Shown: piece after piece, positions 38,001 through 45,471 of the stretch
How positions within the stretch are numbered: the first letter of the stretch is position 1
Layout: every line of letters begins with the position of its first letter
From: Cellulomonas xiejunii
GTDB taxonomy: Bacteria > Actinomycetota > Actinomycetes > Actinomycetales > Cellulomonadaceae
Reading direction: 5' to 3'
Assembly (NCBI RefSeq): GCF_024508315.1
Contig: NZ_CP101987.1
Location: 682,001 to 746,000, forward strand
Length of the DNA stretch: 64,000 nucleotides
The notes under the pieces: model-generated
Databases searched by the model: none
What the model saw: only the letters and a program-made list of their open reading frames with translations
Told to the model about the DNA's origin: nothing
Translations under genes and position numbers: made by a program

Positions 38001-39838
38001 ACGTCGTCCAGGCCGTGACCGAGCTCGACGTCGCCACCGGCCTGCCGGTCACCGACGCCAAGCTCATCGACCAGGGCTACTTCTACCGCGACGCGTTCGA
38101 CATCTTCCGGTCGCACGCCGACTCGATGTTCTCGGTGACCGTGTGGGGCCTGAACGACGGCCGCAGCTGGGTCAACGACAACGGCGCACCGCTGCTGTTC
38201 GACGACAACCTGCAGGCCAAGCCGGCGTACTACGGCGCGGCCGACCAGGACCTGCCGGACCGTGTCCGCACGGCCACTGTCTTCGGTGGTCAGGTCGCAC
38301 TCGACGAGGACGCCACGTCCGCGGTCGAGTGGCAGCAGCTGCGGCTGCACGACATCGGCGAGGTGGGCGCGTTCCAGCTCCGCTGGACGGCGGACACCCT
38401 CACGGTGCTCGCGGACGTCGACGGGGACGCCGACACCCTCGAGGTGCAGGTGGGCGACACCACGTACACCTACGCCCGCGACGGGTCGGGTGACGTCGAA
38501 GGCGTCGACGCCGACCGGACCGGCGGCTGGCGGGCCGTCGTGCACGTGCCGCTCGACGCCGCGGCGGTCGGGAGCATCGTGTCGTTCGACCTGCGGGTCG
38601 TCGACGGCGAGGACGTCACGGGGTGGGCGAACGCCGGAGCGACCGGCACGCTGACCTTCGTCGAGGCGCTGTCCTACCTCGAGGCCCCGCAGGCCGCGAC
38701 GGCACCGGAGGTCGACGGCGACGTCGACGACGTCTGGGCCGACGCGGAGGCCGTCACGACCGCCAAGCAGGTGTCGGGCACGGACACGGCGGTCGCCGAG
38801 GTCCGGACGATGTGGGCGGACGACACGCTCTACATCCTCGCCGAGGTCGCCGACGACGACATCGACGTGACCGGCTCCGACCCGTGGATCCAGGACTCGA
38901 TCGAGGTCTACGTCGACGCCGGCAACTACAAGAACGGCACGTACCGGCCCCAGGACATGCAGATCCGCGTGTCCGCGGAGAACGTGGTGACGTTCGGGAC
39001 CGGGGACGAGGCCGCGCAGCAGGCTCGCGTGCAGACCGCGACGTCGCGCACCGACGAGGGCTACCTCGTCGAGCTCGCCGTCGACCTGCTCGGCGAGGGC
39101 GGGACCAACACGTTCCACGGTGTCGACTACCAGGTCAACGACGCCTCGGGCGGTGCACGCCTGGGCATCACCAACTGGGCCGACCCGACCGGTGCGGGCT
39201 ACCAGTCGAACGCCCGCTGGGGCGTCGTGCAGCTGGTGTCCGCGGAGCCCGAGCCCGGTCCCGCGACCGGCGTACCCGCCAAGCCTCTGCTGTCGCACGA
39301 CAACTGGGACGGTGACGGGTCGTTCACGATCAAGTCGTCCGTGTGGTGGGGGCAGAACGCCCACACCCTGACCCTCCTGGAGAACGGCACGCAGATCGCC
39401 ACGCAGCGGGTCGTCGACGCGACGCCGGGTGCCCAGATCGCGACCTTCGAGGTCACGGGCAAGGTGAACGGCTCGTACACGTACGAGGTCGTGGCGACCA
39501 ACCAGCACGGCTCGACCACGAGCCGGCCGCTGGACGTGCGGGTCGTGGCGGCGGCCCCCGGGATCCCGGTGGTCGTGCACGACAACTGGGACGGCAACGG
39601 CAGCTACACGGTGTCCATGCACATGTGGTGGGGCACCAACGCCGACACGTACAAGCTCTACGAGAACGGTGTGCTCGTCGACACCCAGACGCTGGCCCCG
39701 AACGGCCGCAACGCGCAGCACGCCGGGACGCGGTTCGAGGGTCGTGCCAAGGGCGTCTACAAGTACACCGTGGAGCTGTCCAACGCCGCAGGCACGACGA
39801 CCAGCCTGATCGCGGTCCCGGTGGTCGTCTGGCGGTGA
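35072..39838 (+). CDS. Secreted multimodular xylanase: 2 CBM + CE4 + CBM + GH10 + CBM9-like + two C-terminal WWG repeats
   Basis: 1588 aa paralogue of the preceding gene. Signal peptide (cut near residue 37). Two CBM22/CBM4-like modules (~41-185, 190-333). CE4 ~369-556 (Asp374-Asp375, His427; second metal His replaced by Trp431). CBM22-like ~563-713. GH10 ~722-1056 with acid/base Glu866 (WDVVNEV) and nucleophile Glu984 (VTELDV). CBM9-like ~1200-1394. It ends with two ~90-residue repeats (HDNWDGDGS...WWG and HDNWDGNGS...WWG) seen on secreted actinobacterial glycosidases; no sorting signal. It should therefore be released rather than anchored. It has one fewer N-terminal CBM than its neighbour. 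Confidence 0.9.
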   Translation: MGRTRHRKVLETIGIGAAAAALVAAPLVAIGSTAGAAETQVVLGVDFDDETTGDWTRSGEPVLGFVDADGGKALEVADRTTDYDGISSPEVAYEAGVSYSFTMRAKLPEGTEGTAGIRFVVATDYTWVGDTTISDDAWTTVTGTYTPTEDVTRSVYLGTGDLSGTVAGTPYTYLVDDIEITREGSGGEVEVVLASDFEADVAPWVGRGAATVARTTDDAHGGEASMLVSGRTSDWHGAATPIASLFAAGATYDISAWVKLAPGEEATTVKATVAEVPEAYTQAAPAVAVTDQEWVELTGTYTRGDAVTGGDLYLEAAGATTSFLVDDVVVTGRAVTDDWVPDLEGFVPGGAVNPTSTPVGAARGTGDVAALTFDDGPNGADTTELLDFLAENDLPATFCVIGSQVTAPGGADLLRRIVSEGHTLCNHSSGWADMGGYTKAQVEADLKANLEIIRTALGDPEAKVPYFRAPNGSWGQTIPVAVALGMQPLAVSNTINDWATQDEAELTANLRTAMQPGRIVLVHDGGGDRAASVAATKTVVTERLADGWTFTLPQGGVDGTGVELSFDFEDGTLQGWAPRATEDGAATVGVVEGGHDSAHAAQVSDRVHQGQGLQYDVTGLLAAGTTYEFEAWVRFAGTPGDMTLSARTESGGTSNYGNLVSITGVTEEWTRVAGKFSIPAYETAAEVYFETAWDSGNPGNTSTFLVDDIVFRTPAPVAIQDITPLKDTVPFPMGVAIDSRETQGDPGTLTQRHFNQISAENHMKPEAWYDAEGGFRVHPEATALMDFAAATDTRVYGHVLVWHSQTPAWFFQDEAGEPLAADDAGRTVLRERLRTHIFDIAGNLAGTYGAFGSDTNPLVAWDVVNEVVSDGGENPDGLRRSEWFRILGEDFIDLAFQYADEAFNEEYAAPGTDRPVALFINDYNTEQSGKQDRYFALVERLLTRGVPVDGVGHQFHVSLSLPVSALEAAIERFEALDVVQAVTELDVATGLPVTDAKLIDQGYFYRDAFDIFRSHADSMFSVTVWGLNDGRSWVNDNGAPLLFDDNLQAKPAYYGAADQDLPDRVRTATVFGGQVALDEDATSAVEWQQLRLHDIGEVGAFQLRWTADTLTVLADVDGDADTLEVQVGDTTYTYARDGSGDVEGVDADRTGGWRAVVHVPLDAAAVGSIVSFDLRVVDGEDVTGWANAGATGTLTFVEALSYLEAPQAATAPEVDGDVDDVWADAEAVTTAKQVSGTDTAVAEVRTMWADDTLYILAEVADDDIDVTGSDPWIQDSIEVYVDAGNYKNGTYRPQDMQIRVSAENVVTFGTGDEAAQQARVQTATSRTDEGYLVELAVDLLGEGGTNTFHGVDYQVNDASGGARLGITNWADPTGAGYQSNARWGVVQLVSAEPEPGPATGVPAKPLLSHDNWDGDGSFTIKSSVWWGQNAHTLTLLENGTQIATQRVVDATPGAQIATFEVTGKVNGSYTYEVVATNQHGSTTSRPLDVRVVAAAPGIPVVVHDNWDGNGSYTVSMHMWWGTNADTYKLYENGVLVDTQTLAPNGRNAQHAGTRFEGRAKGVYKYTVELSNAAGTTTSLIAVPVVVWR

Positions 39839-39850
39839 TCCCTCGCCCCC

Positions 39851-39930
39851 GTCGCCGGTGAGGCCACCACCTCACCGGCGACCCTCCCCGGGCCCCGCCG
39901 GCTGTTCCCCCCTGACAGCCGGCGGGGCCC
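39851..39930 (+). terminator. Double terminator hairpin after the second xylanase
   Basis: Two hairpins: GTCGCCGGTGAG / CTCACCGGCGAC (12 bp, 39851-39882) and GGGCCCCGCCGGCTG / CAGCCGGCGGGGCCC (15 bp, 39890-39930). The same two-hairpin layout, with the CAGCCGGCGGGGC arm kept, recurs behind the fossil copy. Confidence 0.75.
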
Positions 39931-39966
39931 CGTCATGCCCGCCACGTTCACCCGAACGGCCTAGCG

Positions 39967-40092
39967 TCGAAAGGTGTCGGTCTCGAATCGGCCCCCATCC
40001 GAGCGTGTGTCACGCGGGCCTCTGGCGTCTGTGCAGCTCGCCGCATACGGTGACCGAGCGATGAGACTTTCGTGCGCAAAGGAGCGTCGTCC
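39967..40092 (+). promoter_or_regulatory. Decayed promoter/leader of a third xylanase copy
   Basis: Holds TCGAAAGGTGTCGG (39967) where the intact genes have GAAACTTTC, TACGGT (40046-40051) as -10, GAGACTTTCG (40063) and GTGCGCAAAGGAGC just before ATG 40093. Spacings match the second xylanase promoter. Confidence 0.55.
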
Positions 40093-40215
40093 ATGGGTCA
40101 GATCCGGCACCGCACGGTGCTCGAAACTCTCGAGGTCGGAGCGGTCACGGCTCTCGTGGCCGACCGCCGCGGCACGACCCTGGCGGGGGTGCGGGACGCG
40201 CCGCGGCAGGACTGA
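40093..40215 (+). pseudogene. 5' remnant of a third xylanase (signal-peptide region only)
   Basis: 40-codon ORF beginning MGQIRHRTVLETLEVGAVTA, compared with MGRTRHRKVLETIGIGAAAA of the second xylanase: same length and register for about 22 residues, then unrelated sequence and a stop. The upstream leader and the downstream double hairpin are also homologous to those of the second xylanase, so the body of about 4.7 kb is missing between preserved ends. A very short secreted peptide cannot be excluded, but the hydrophobic core is broken by DRR. Confidence 0.7.
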
Positions 40216-40222
40216 TCGCAGC

Positions 40223-40305
40223 CGTGGGCCGGGGTGACACGTCGTCTCACCCGGCCCACGCAGAGCCCCGCGGGCTGCACCCCCCTGGCAGCCGGCGGGG
40301 CTCTG
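40223..40305 (+). terminator. Double hairpin behind the xylanase fossil
   Basis: First hairpin CGTGGGCCGGG.. / ..CCCGGCCCACG (40223-40260). Second CAGAGCCCCGC.GGCTG / CAGCC.GCGGGGCTCTG (40261-40305, one mismatch in 17). Parallel to the pair after the second xylanase. Confidence 0.7.
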
Positions 40306-40339
40306 TCGTGCCCGGCCGCGGCGGTCGCTGCGGCCCGGC

Positions 40340-40345
40340 TACCGT
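40340..40345 (+). promoter_or_regulatory. Leaderless-type -10 box (TACCGT) of nadC
   Basis: TACCGT, 6 nt, GTG 40352. It gives nadC its own promoter, independent of nadB. Confidence 0.55.
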
Positions 40346-40351
40346 GTGCCC

Positions 40352-41401
40352 GTGACCGATGAGCTGCAGCGCGCGGACGACGTCCCCACCGACCGGCAGC
40401 CGGGGGCCCCCGTCCTTCCGGGCGACCTCGGCCCCGAGCCGCTGGCGATCGCCCGCCTCGTCGCGGTGGCCCTCGACGAGGACCTCGGCCCTGCTCCGGG
40501 GCGTGACGTCACGACCCAGGCCACCGTCGACGCCCGCGCCCGCGGACGCGCCGACGTGGTGGCGCGCGAGGCCGGTGCGATCGCCGGGCTCGTGGTCGTC
40601 CCCGAGGTGCTCGACCAGGTCGCCGACCGGCTCGACCTGCCGCGCGCCACGGTGACGTGGCACGCGCACGACGGGGCCGTCGTCGAGGCGGGTGCCGTCC
40701 TCGCGACACTCGACGGGCCGACCCACGTGCTCCTCGTCGCCGAGCGCACGCTGCTCAACCTCGTCTCGCGGGCGTCAGGCGTCGCGACGCACACCCACCG
40801 CTGGACGCAGGCCCTCAGCGGCACCGGCGCGCGCGTCCTCGACACCCGCAAGACCACGCCGGGCCTGCGCGCGCTCGAGAAGTACGCGGTGCGGTGCGGC
40901 GGGGGCACCAACAAGCGCATGGGCCTGTTCGACGTCGCGATGGTCAAGGACAACCACGTGGTGGCCGCGGGGTCGGTGGCCGGGGCCGTGCGCGCCGTGC
41001 GCGAGCGGTTCCCGGACGTCGCGATCCAGGTGGAGGTCGACCGGCCCGAGCAGGCCGACGAGGCGCTCGACGCGGGGGCGGACTTCCTGCTCCTCGACAA
41101 CATGGCCACCGCGACGCTCACGGCGACGGTGGCGCTCGTCCGGGCACGCGAGGGGAGCGCCGGTCACGTCGAGCTGGAGGCCACGGGCAACCTCACGCTG
41201 GACCGGGCGCGCGAGGTGGCGCTGACGGGGGTCGACTACCTGTCCGTGGGCGCGCTCACGCACTCGTCACCCATCCTCGACGTCGCGCTGGACCTCGACC
41301 CGCGATCCGTGATGGCGCCCGCCGACGTCCCCGCCGACGTCTCTGCCGACGAGCGCTCCGCCGTTCCGGTGCCCGCCCGGGAGCCTGCCCCGCGCCCGTA
41401 G
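40352..41401 (+). CDS. nadC: Nicotinate-nucleotide pyrophosphorylase (quinolinate phosphoribosyltransferase)
   Basis: 349 aa. Converts quinolinate and PRPP to nicotinate mononucleotide. Signatures: DLGPAPGRDVTT, ERTLLNLVSRASGVAT, DTRKTTPGLRALEKYAVRCGGGTNKRMGLFD (cut here by active-site Lys and Arg residues), DNHV, EVEVD-like QVEVDRPEQA and SVGALTHSSPILDVALD. A Pro/Ala-rich tail follows. The stop codon is part of the lysS -10 box. Start set by the leaderless promoter; GTG 40346 lies upstream of the expected transcript start. Confidence 0.95.
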   Translation: MTDELQRADDVPTDRQPGAPVLPGDLGPEPLAIARLVAVALDEDLGPAPGRDVTTQATVDARARGRADVVAREAGAIAGLVVVPEVLDQVADRLDLPRATVTWHAHDGAVVEAGAVLATLDGPTHVLLVAERTLLNLVSRASGVATHTHRWTQALSGTGARVLDTRKTTPGLRALEKYAVRCGGGTNKRMGLFDVAMVKDNHVVAAGSVAGAVRAVRERFPDVAIQVEVDRPEQADEALDAGADFLLLDNMATATLTATVALVRAREGSAGHVELEATGNLTLDRAREVALTGVDYLSVGALTHSSPILDVALDLDPRSVMAPADVPADVSADERSAVPVPAREPAPRP

Positions 41402-41404
41402 AAT
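41399..41404 (+). promoter_or_regulatory. Leaderless-type -10 box (TAGAAT) of lysS
   Basis: TAGAAT overlaps the nadC stop codon (TAG). Six nt later GTG 41411 begins lysS. Confidence 0.6.
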
Positions 41405-41410
41405 CACGGG

Positions 41411-42958
41411 GTGACCGCACCGACCGAGCCCGCCGCAACCGTGCAGGACCCTGACGTCGCCCAGCCCGCCGCTGACGACGTCCCCGAGCAGATCCGGGTC
41501 CGCAAGGCCAAGCGCGAGCGGTTGCTCGAGGAGGGCGTCGAGGCGTACCCGGTGTCGGTGCCGCGCACGCACACCATCGCGCAGGTGCGCGAGACGTACC
41601 CCGACCTCGAGCCCGGCACCGAGACCGACGACGTCGTGGGTGTCGCCGGGCGCGTGGTGTTCCTGCGGAACACGGGCAGGCTCGCGTTCGCGACGCTGCA
41701 GGACGGCGCGGGCACGCGGCTGCAGGCGATGCTCAGCGAGAAGGAGGTCGGTGCCGACGCGCTGGCCGCGTTCAAGGCGGACGTCGACCTCGGTGACCAC
41801 GTCTTCGTGCACGGTCGCGTCATCGCGTCGCGCCGCGGCGAGCTGAGCGTCATGGCTGATGAATGGCGTATGGCGGCCAAGGCCATCCGGCCGTTGCCGA
41901 ACTTGTACGAGGGCACGGAGATGTCCGAGGAGGCCCGCGTCCGGCAGCGTTATGTCGACCTGATCGTGCGACCGGGAGCGCGCGAGATGGTGCGGCTGCG
42001 GTCCGCGGTCGTCCGGTCGCTGCGGGAGAACTTCTACCGGCGTGGATTCCTCGAGCTCGAGACCCCGATGCTTCAGGTCCGTCCGGAGGGTGCGGCCGCG
42101 CGGCAGTTCGAGACGCACATGAACGCCTTCGACATGGAGCTGTTCCTGCGGATCGCCCCCGAGCTGTTCCTCAAGCGCGCGGCCGTCGGCGGTGTCGAGA
42201 AGGTCTTCGAGATCAACCGCAACTTCCGCAACGAGGGCGTCGACTCGACGCATTCCCCGGAGTTCGCGATGCTCGAGGCGTACGAGGCCTACGGCGACTA
42301 CGACACGATGGCGGCGCTCACGCAGGACCTCGTGCAAACCGCTGCGCTGGACGCTCTCGGCACGACGGTGGTCACGCTCGCCGACGGCACCGAGTACGAC
42401 CTGGGCGGTGAGTGGACCTCGCTCACGATGTACGGCTCGCTCTCCGAGGCGCTGGGCGAGGAGATCACGCACGACACGTCCGACGAGCACCTCCTGCGCC
42501 TGCTGGCCGCCGCGGAGATCGAGCTGGCGCCCTCGCAGCGCAACCACGGCAAGATGGTCGAGGAGCTGTGGGAGCACCACGTGGGCTCGACGCTGTGGGC
42601 GCCGACGTTCGTGCGCGACTTCCCGGTGGAGACGTCGCCGCTGACCCGCGACCACCGCACGGAGCGCGGCCTGGTCGAGAAGTGGGACCTGTACGTCCGC
42701 GGCATGGAGCTCGCCACCGCGTACTCCGAGCTCGTCGACCCGGTCGTGCAGCGCGAGCGCTTCGAAGCGCAGGCGCTGCTGGCCGCCAAGGGGGACGACG
42801 AGGCGATGCGCATCGACGAGGACTTCCTCACCGCCATGGAGCACGCGATGCCGCCGTCGGGGGGCATGGGCATGGGAATCGACCGCCTGCTCATCGCGAT
42901 GACCGGTCACGGTATCCGTGACACGATCGTCTTCCCGCTCGTGAAGCCGCAGGTCTGA
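41411..42958 (+). CDS. lysS: Lysyl-tRNA synthetase, class II
   Basis: 515 aa. Charges tRNA-Lys. An N-terminal OB-fold anticodon-binding domain (~residues 70-180, [21 protein letters not shown]) precedes the class II core with motif 2 ([14 protein letters not shown]) and motif 3 ([15 protein letters not shown]). The nearby small membrane ORF and lsr2 are usual neighbours in actinobacteria. Confidence 0.97.
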   Translation: MTAPTEPAATVQDPDVAQPAADDVPEQIRVRKAKRERLLEEGVEAYPVSVPRTHTIAQVRETYPDLEPGTETDDVVGVAGRVVFLRNTGRLAFATLQDGAGTRLQAMLSEKEVGADALAAFKADVDLGDHVFVHGRVIASRRGELSVMADEWRMAAKAIRPLPNLYEGTEMSEEARVRQRYVDLIVRPGAREMVRLRSAVVRSLRENFYRRGFLELETPMLQVRPEGAAARQFETHMNAFDMELFLRIAPELFLKRAAVGGVEKVFEINRNFRNEGVDSTHSPEFAMLEAYEAYGDYDTMAALTQDLVQTAALDALGTTVVTLADGTEYDLGGEWTSLTMYGSLSEALGEEITHDTSDEHLLRLLAAAEIELAPSQRNHGKMVEELWEHHVGSTLWAPTFVRDFPVETSPLTRDHRTERGLVEKWDLYVRGMELATAYSELVDPVVQRERFEAQALLAAKGDDEAMRIDEDFLTAMEHAMPPSGGMGMGIDRLLIAMTGHGIRDTIVFPLVKPQV

Positions 42959-42979
42959 CGTGTCATTGATGGAGGATTC

Positions 42980-43144
42980 GTGAACGGTTGGGGCGCAGTT
43001 CTGGCGGCGTTGCTGCCGTCCGTCGGCGTGGGGCTCATCTTCTGGTTCGGCATGCGGGCGATCATCAACGCCGACCGGTCGGAACGGCAGGCGCTCGCGC
43101 GCATGGACGCGGAGCAGGCTCGGGCGGACGTCACGGAACCCTGA
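42980..43144 (+). CDS. Small membrane protein downstream of lysS
   Basis: 54 aa: one hydrophobic helix (AVLAALLPSVGVGLIFWFGM) followed by a charged amphipathic tail (RSERQALARMDAEQARADV). GGAGGA lies 4 nt before GTG 42980. A protein of this size and pattern after lysS is common in related actinobacteria. Function unknown. Single-pass, C-terminus probably cytoplasmic. Confidence 0.7.
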   Translation: MNGWGAVLAALLPSVGVGLIFWFGMRAIINADRSERQALARMDAEQARADVTEP

Positions 43145-43228
43145 GAATTCTTCGCTCCGTTTGACGCGAACAAACACGCGGTGCGACAGTGTGCGTGTCA
43201 GCAATTTCCCCATGCCCGGGAGCATTCC

Positions 43229-43570
43229 ATGGCACAGAAGGTGCAGGTCCTGCTCGTCGACGACATCGACGGCGGGTCCGCGGACGAGACCGTGACGTTC
43301 GGGCTCGACGGCGTGACGTACGAGATCGACCTCACGGCGGACAACGCAGCCAAGCTGCGTGACGCCCTCGCGCAGTGGGTCGGCAGCGCACGCAAGGTGA
43401 GCGGCCGGTCCTCCGGTCGCTCGGCACGCTCCACGTCCTCGTCGCCGCGCTCCGCGCGCTCGAACGAGGCGCAGGAGATCCGCGAGTGGGCCAAGGCCAA
43501 CGGGTTCCAGGTCTCCGAGCGGGGTCGCATCTCGGCGGAGGTCAAGAAGGCGTACGACGACGCTCACTGA
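43229..43570 (+). CDS. lsr2: Lsr2-type nucleoid-associated protein
   Basis: 113 aa xenogeneic silencer that bridges AT-rich DNA. N-terminal dimerisation domain (MAQKVQVLLVDDIDGG..., ETVTFGLDGVTYEIDL), a Ser/Arg linker, and a C-terminal domain with the RGR minor-groove hook in VSERGRISAEV. Start at ATG 43229 after GGGAG. The upstream 85 nt are comparatively AT-rich, as might suit autoregulation. Confidence 0.95.
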   Translation: MAQKVQVLLVDDIDGGSADETVTFGLDGVTYEIDLTADNAAKLRDALAQWVGSARKVSGRSSGRSARSTSSSPRSARSNEAQEIREWAKANGFQVSERGRISAEVKKAYDDAH

Positions 43571-43583
43571 GCGACACGTCATA

Positions 43584-43644
43584 CGTCACGCCGGACAGGC
43601 GTGACGCACACGAAAGGGTCGGCACCACGGTGCCGACCCTTTCG
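43584..43644 (+). terminator. Two hairpins after lsr2
   Basis: CGTCACGCC / GGCGTGACG (43584-43606, 5-nt loop), then CGAAAGGGTCGGCACC / GGTGCCGACCCTTTCG (43611-43644), a 16-bp perfect stem followed by TCGTC. Strong terminator, possibly bidirectional. Confidence 0.85.
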
Positions 43645-43661
43645 TCGTCCCACCCCCGCCC

Positions 43662-43877
43662 GTGAGAGAGCAATCCAGTCGCGCTCGGGGCGGGGGTTCG
43701 GCTGGATCGCGCTCGCACGACCCGGCGTCGTGACTGGATTGCTCTGTCACCACCTGGGGTGGGTACTGGATTGCTCTCTCACGACCCTGGGGTGCTGCCC
43801 CTGGTGGTGAGAGTGCGATCCAGTCTCAGGCCGGGGTGGGCTGAATCGCCCTCTCGTGGTGAGAGGGCGATCCAGTC
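43662..43877. repeat. Interspersed repeat family A, cluster 1
   Basis: Copies of a 19-nt unit, GTGAGAGNGCRATCCAGTC. Plus orientation at 43662-43680, 43807-43825, 43859-43877. Inverted at 43732-43750 and 43764-43782, with weaker inverted units near 43701 and 43840. Inverted units 43732 and 43764 are 32 nt apart with the spacer ACCACCTGGGGTGGGT. Lies between convergent lsr2 and xylB. No gene is visible in this interval. Confidence 0.8.
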
Positions 43878-43882
43878 CCGTG

Positions 43883-45322
43883 TCAGGCCGGGCGGTCGAC
43901 CGTGAGGTCGCGGGCCGCCGCGTACTGCTCGCGCACGACGGGCGTCGGCTCGCCGGTCATGACCTCGGCGCCCGTGGACGCCGACCACGCCGGGGGCGTG
44001 TCCGCACCCGAGAGCACCCAGGCCGCCTGGCGCGCGGCGCCGTCGGCGACGTACTCGCCGGGCGTCGGCACCTGCACGTCGACCCCCATGATCGACGGGA
44101 TGATCTGGCGCACGGCCTGCGACTGGGCGCCACCACCGATGAGGAACACGCGCTCGACGGGCACGCCCACGGCGCGCATCGCGTCGATGCCGTCGGCGAG
44201 CGAGCACAGCATGCCCTCGACCGCGGCGCGCGCGACGTGCGCAGGCGTCGTGTTGGCCAGGCGCATGCCGTGCAGGGCACCGGTGGAGTGCGGCTTGTTG
44301 GGGGTGCGCTCGCCCTCGAGGTAGGGGATGTGCACGAGCCCGTCGGCACCTGCGGGGGCCGACAGCGCGAGCTGCGAGAGCCCCGGGTGGTCGACGCCGA
44401 GCATCCGGCAGGCCGCGTCCAGCACGCGTGACGCGTTGAGCGTGACCGCGAGCGGCAGGTAGGAGCCGGTCGCGTCGGCGAAGCCGGTGACGAGGCCGGT
44501 GCCGTCCGCGATCGGCGAGGACGCGATGGCCGAGACCACGCCCGAGGTGCCGAGCGACACCGCGACGTCACCCGGCAGCAGGCCGAGCGCCAGGGCCGCA
44601 GCGGCGTTGTCGCCGGCGCCCGGGCCCAGGACCGGCTTCTTCGCGAACGCGGGCGCGACGGGGCCGGCCTCGTTGGCCGCGAGCACGCGCGGCAGGCGCG
44701 GCACGCTCCCGAGCGCGCGCTCGAGCAGGTCGGTGCGGTAGTCCTCGCTGAACGGCGACCAGTACCCGGTGCCCGACGCGTCGGACCGGTCGGTCACGAG
44801 CCCGTCGAACCCGACCTCGGCCATGCCGCCGGCGAGCTTCCACGTCAGCCAGTCGTGGGGGAGTGCGACTGCGGCGACACGTGCGGCGTTCTCCGGCTCG
44901 TTGTCGCGCAGCCACCGCAGCTTGGTCACGGTGAGCGAGGCGACGGGCACGGACCCGATCGCGTCGGCCCACGCCTGCGCGCCGGCTGCGGCGTCACCGT
45001 CACCGAGCTCGGAGATCAGGTCGCGCGCGGCCTGGGCAGAGCGCGTGTCGTTCCACAGCAGCGCCTCGCGGATGACCTCGCCGTCCGCGTCGAGCACGAC
45101 CATGCCGTGCTGCTGCCCGCCGACGCTGATCGCCTCGACGTCGTCGAGACCGCCCGCGTCCGCGATGGCCGTCTGCAGCGCGTCCCACCAGTGGTGCGGG
45201 TGCACCTCGGTGCCCTCCGGGTGCTTCGCGCGGCCCTGCCGGACCAGCGCACCGGTCTGCGCGTCCCGCACGACCACCTTGCACGACTGCGTGGACGAGT
45301 CCACACCTGCCACGAGCGTCAT
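43883..45322 (-). CDS. xylB: Xylulokinase
   Basis: 479 aa FGGY-family sugar kinase phosphorylating D-xylulose. [18 protein letters not shown] is the phosphate-1 motif, [12 protein letters not shown] and LLWNDTRSA contact the sugar, and VSLGTSGVV and [16 protein letters not shown] complete the ATP site. Second gene of the xylA-xylB unit, separated from xylA by 149 nt containing a strong hairpin. The ribosome site GCGCAAGGGAGC matches the xylanase leaders. Confidence 0.96.
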   Translation of the reverse strand: MTLVAGVDSSTQSCKVVVRDAQTGALVRQGRAKHPEGTEVHPHHWWDALQTAIADAGGLDDVEAISVGGQQHGMVVLDADGEVIREALLWNDTRSAQAARDLISELGDGDAAAGAQAWADAIGSVPVASLTVTKLRWLRDNEPENAARVAAVALPHDWLTWKLAGGMAEVGFDGLVTDRSDASGTGYWSPFSEDYRTDLLERALGSVPRLPRVLAANEAGPVAPAFAKKPVLGPGAGDNAAAALALGLLPGDVAVSLGTSGVVSAIASSPIADGTGLVTGFADATGSYLPLAVTLNASRVLDAACRMLGVDHPGLSQLALSAPAGADGLVHIPYLEGERTPNKPHSTGALHGMRLANTTPAHVARAAVEGMLCSLADGIDAMRAVGVPVERVFLIGGGAQSQAVRQIIPSIMGVDVQVPTPGEYVADGAARQAAWVLSGADTPPAWSASTGAEVMTGEPTPVVREQYAAARDLTVDRPA

Positions 45323-45423
45323 CGCATGTGCTCCCTTGCGCCAGATGCCCGGGTCTGCCGGGCGTGGGGTGTCCGAGGGGTGGCGTCCTGCGGCCCGCTC
45401 GGACGTCGGGTGCCGGGGACGGA

Positions 45424-45458
45424 CGACGCCCGGGGAGCGCGAGGCTCCCCGGGCGTCG
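45424..45458 (-). terminator. 15-bp hairpin between xylA and xylB
   Basis: CGACGCCCGGGGAGC / GCTCCCCGGGCGTCG with a 5-nt loop. Its position inside the operon suggests partial termination or 3'-end protection that keeps xylB below xylA. No U-tract. Confidence 0.7.
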
Positions 45459-45471
45459 GGTGGTGCGTCGA

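Noticed and set aside
35069-39721. 1550-codon open frame on the minus strand across the second xylanase
   Set aside because: Same shadow effect, no domain features.
39945-39956. GTTCACCCGAAC upstream of the xylanase fossil as a PHO box
   Set aside because: Only a single half-site, without the second repeat at 11 or 22 nt.
40093-40215. The short ORF as a functional secreted peptide
   Set aside because: The signal-peptide core is interrupted by charged residues and flanking DNA matches both ends of a full xylanase gene, so a deletion remnant is simpler.
29517-40339. Xylanase block as a transposon or genomic island with defined ends
   Set aside because: No transposase, integrase, tRNA, direct target repeat or terminal inverted repeat is visible at the borders.
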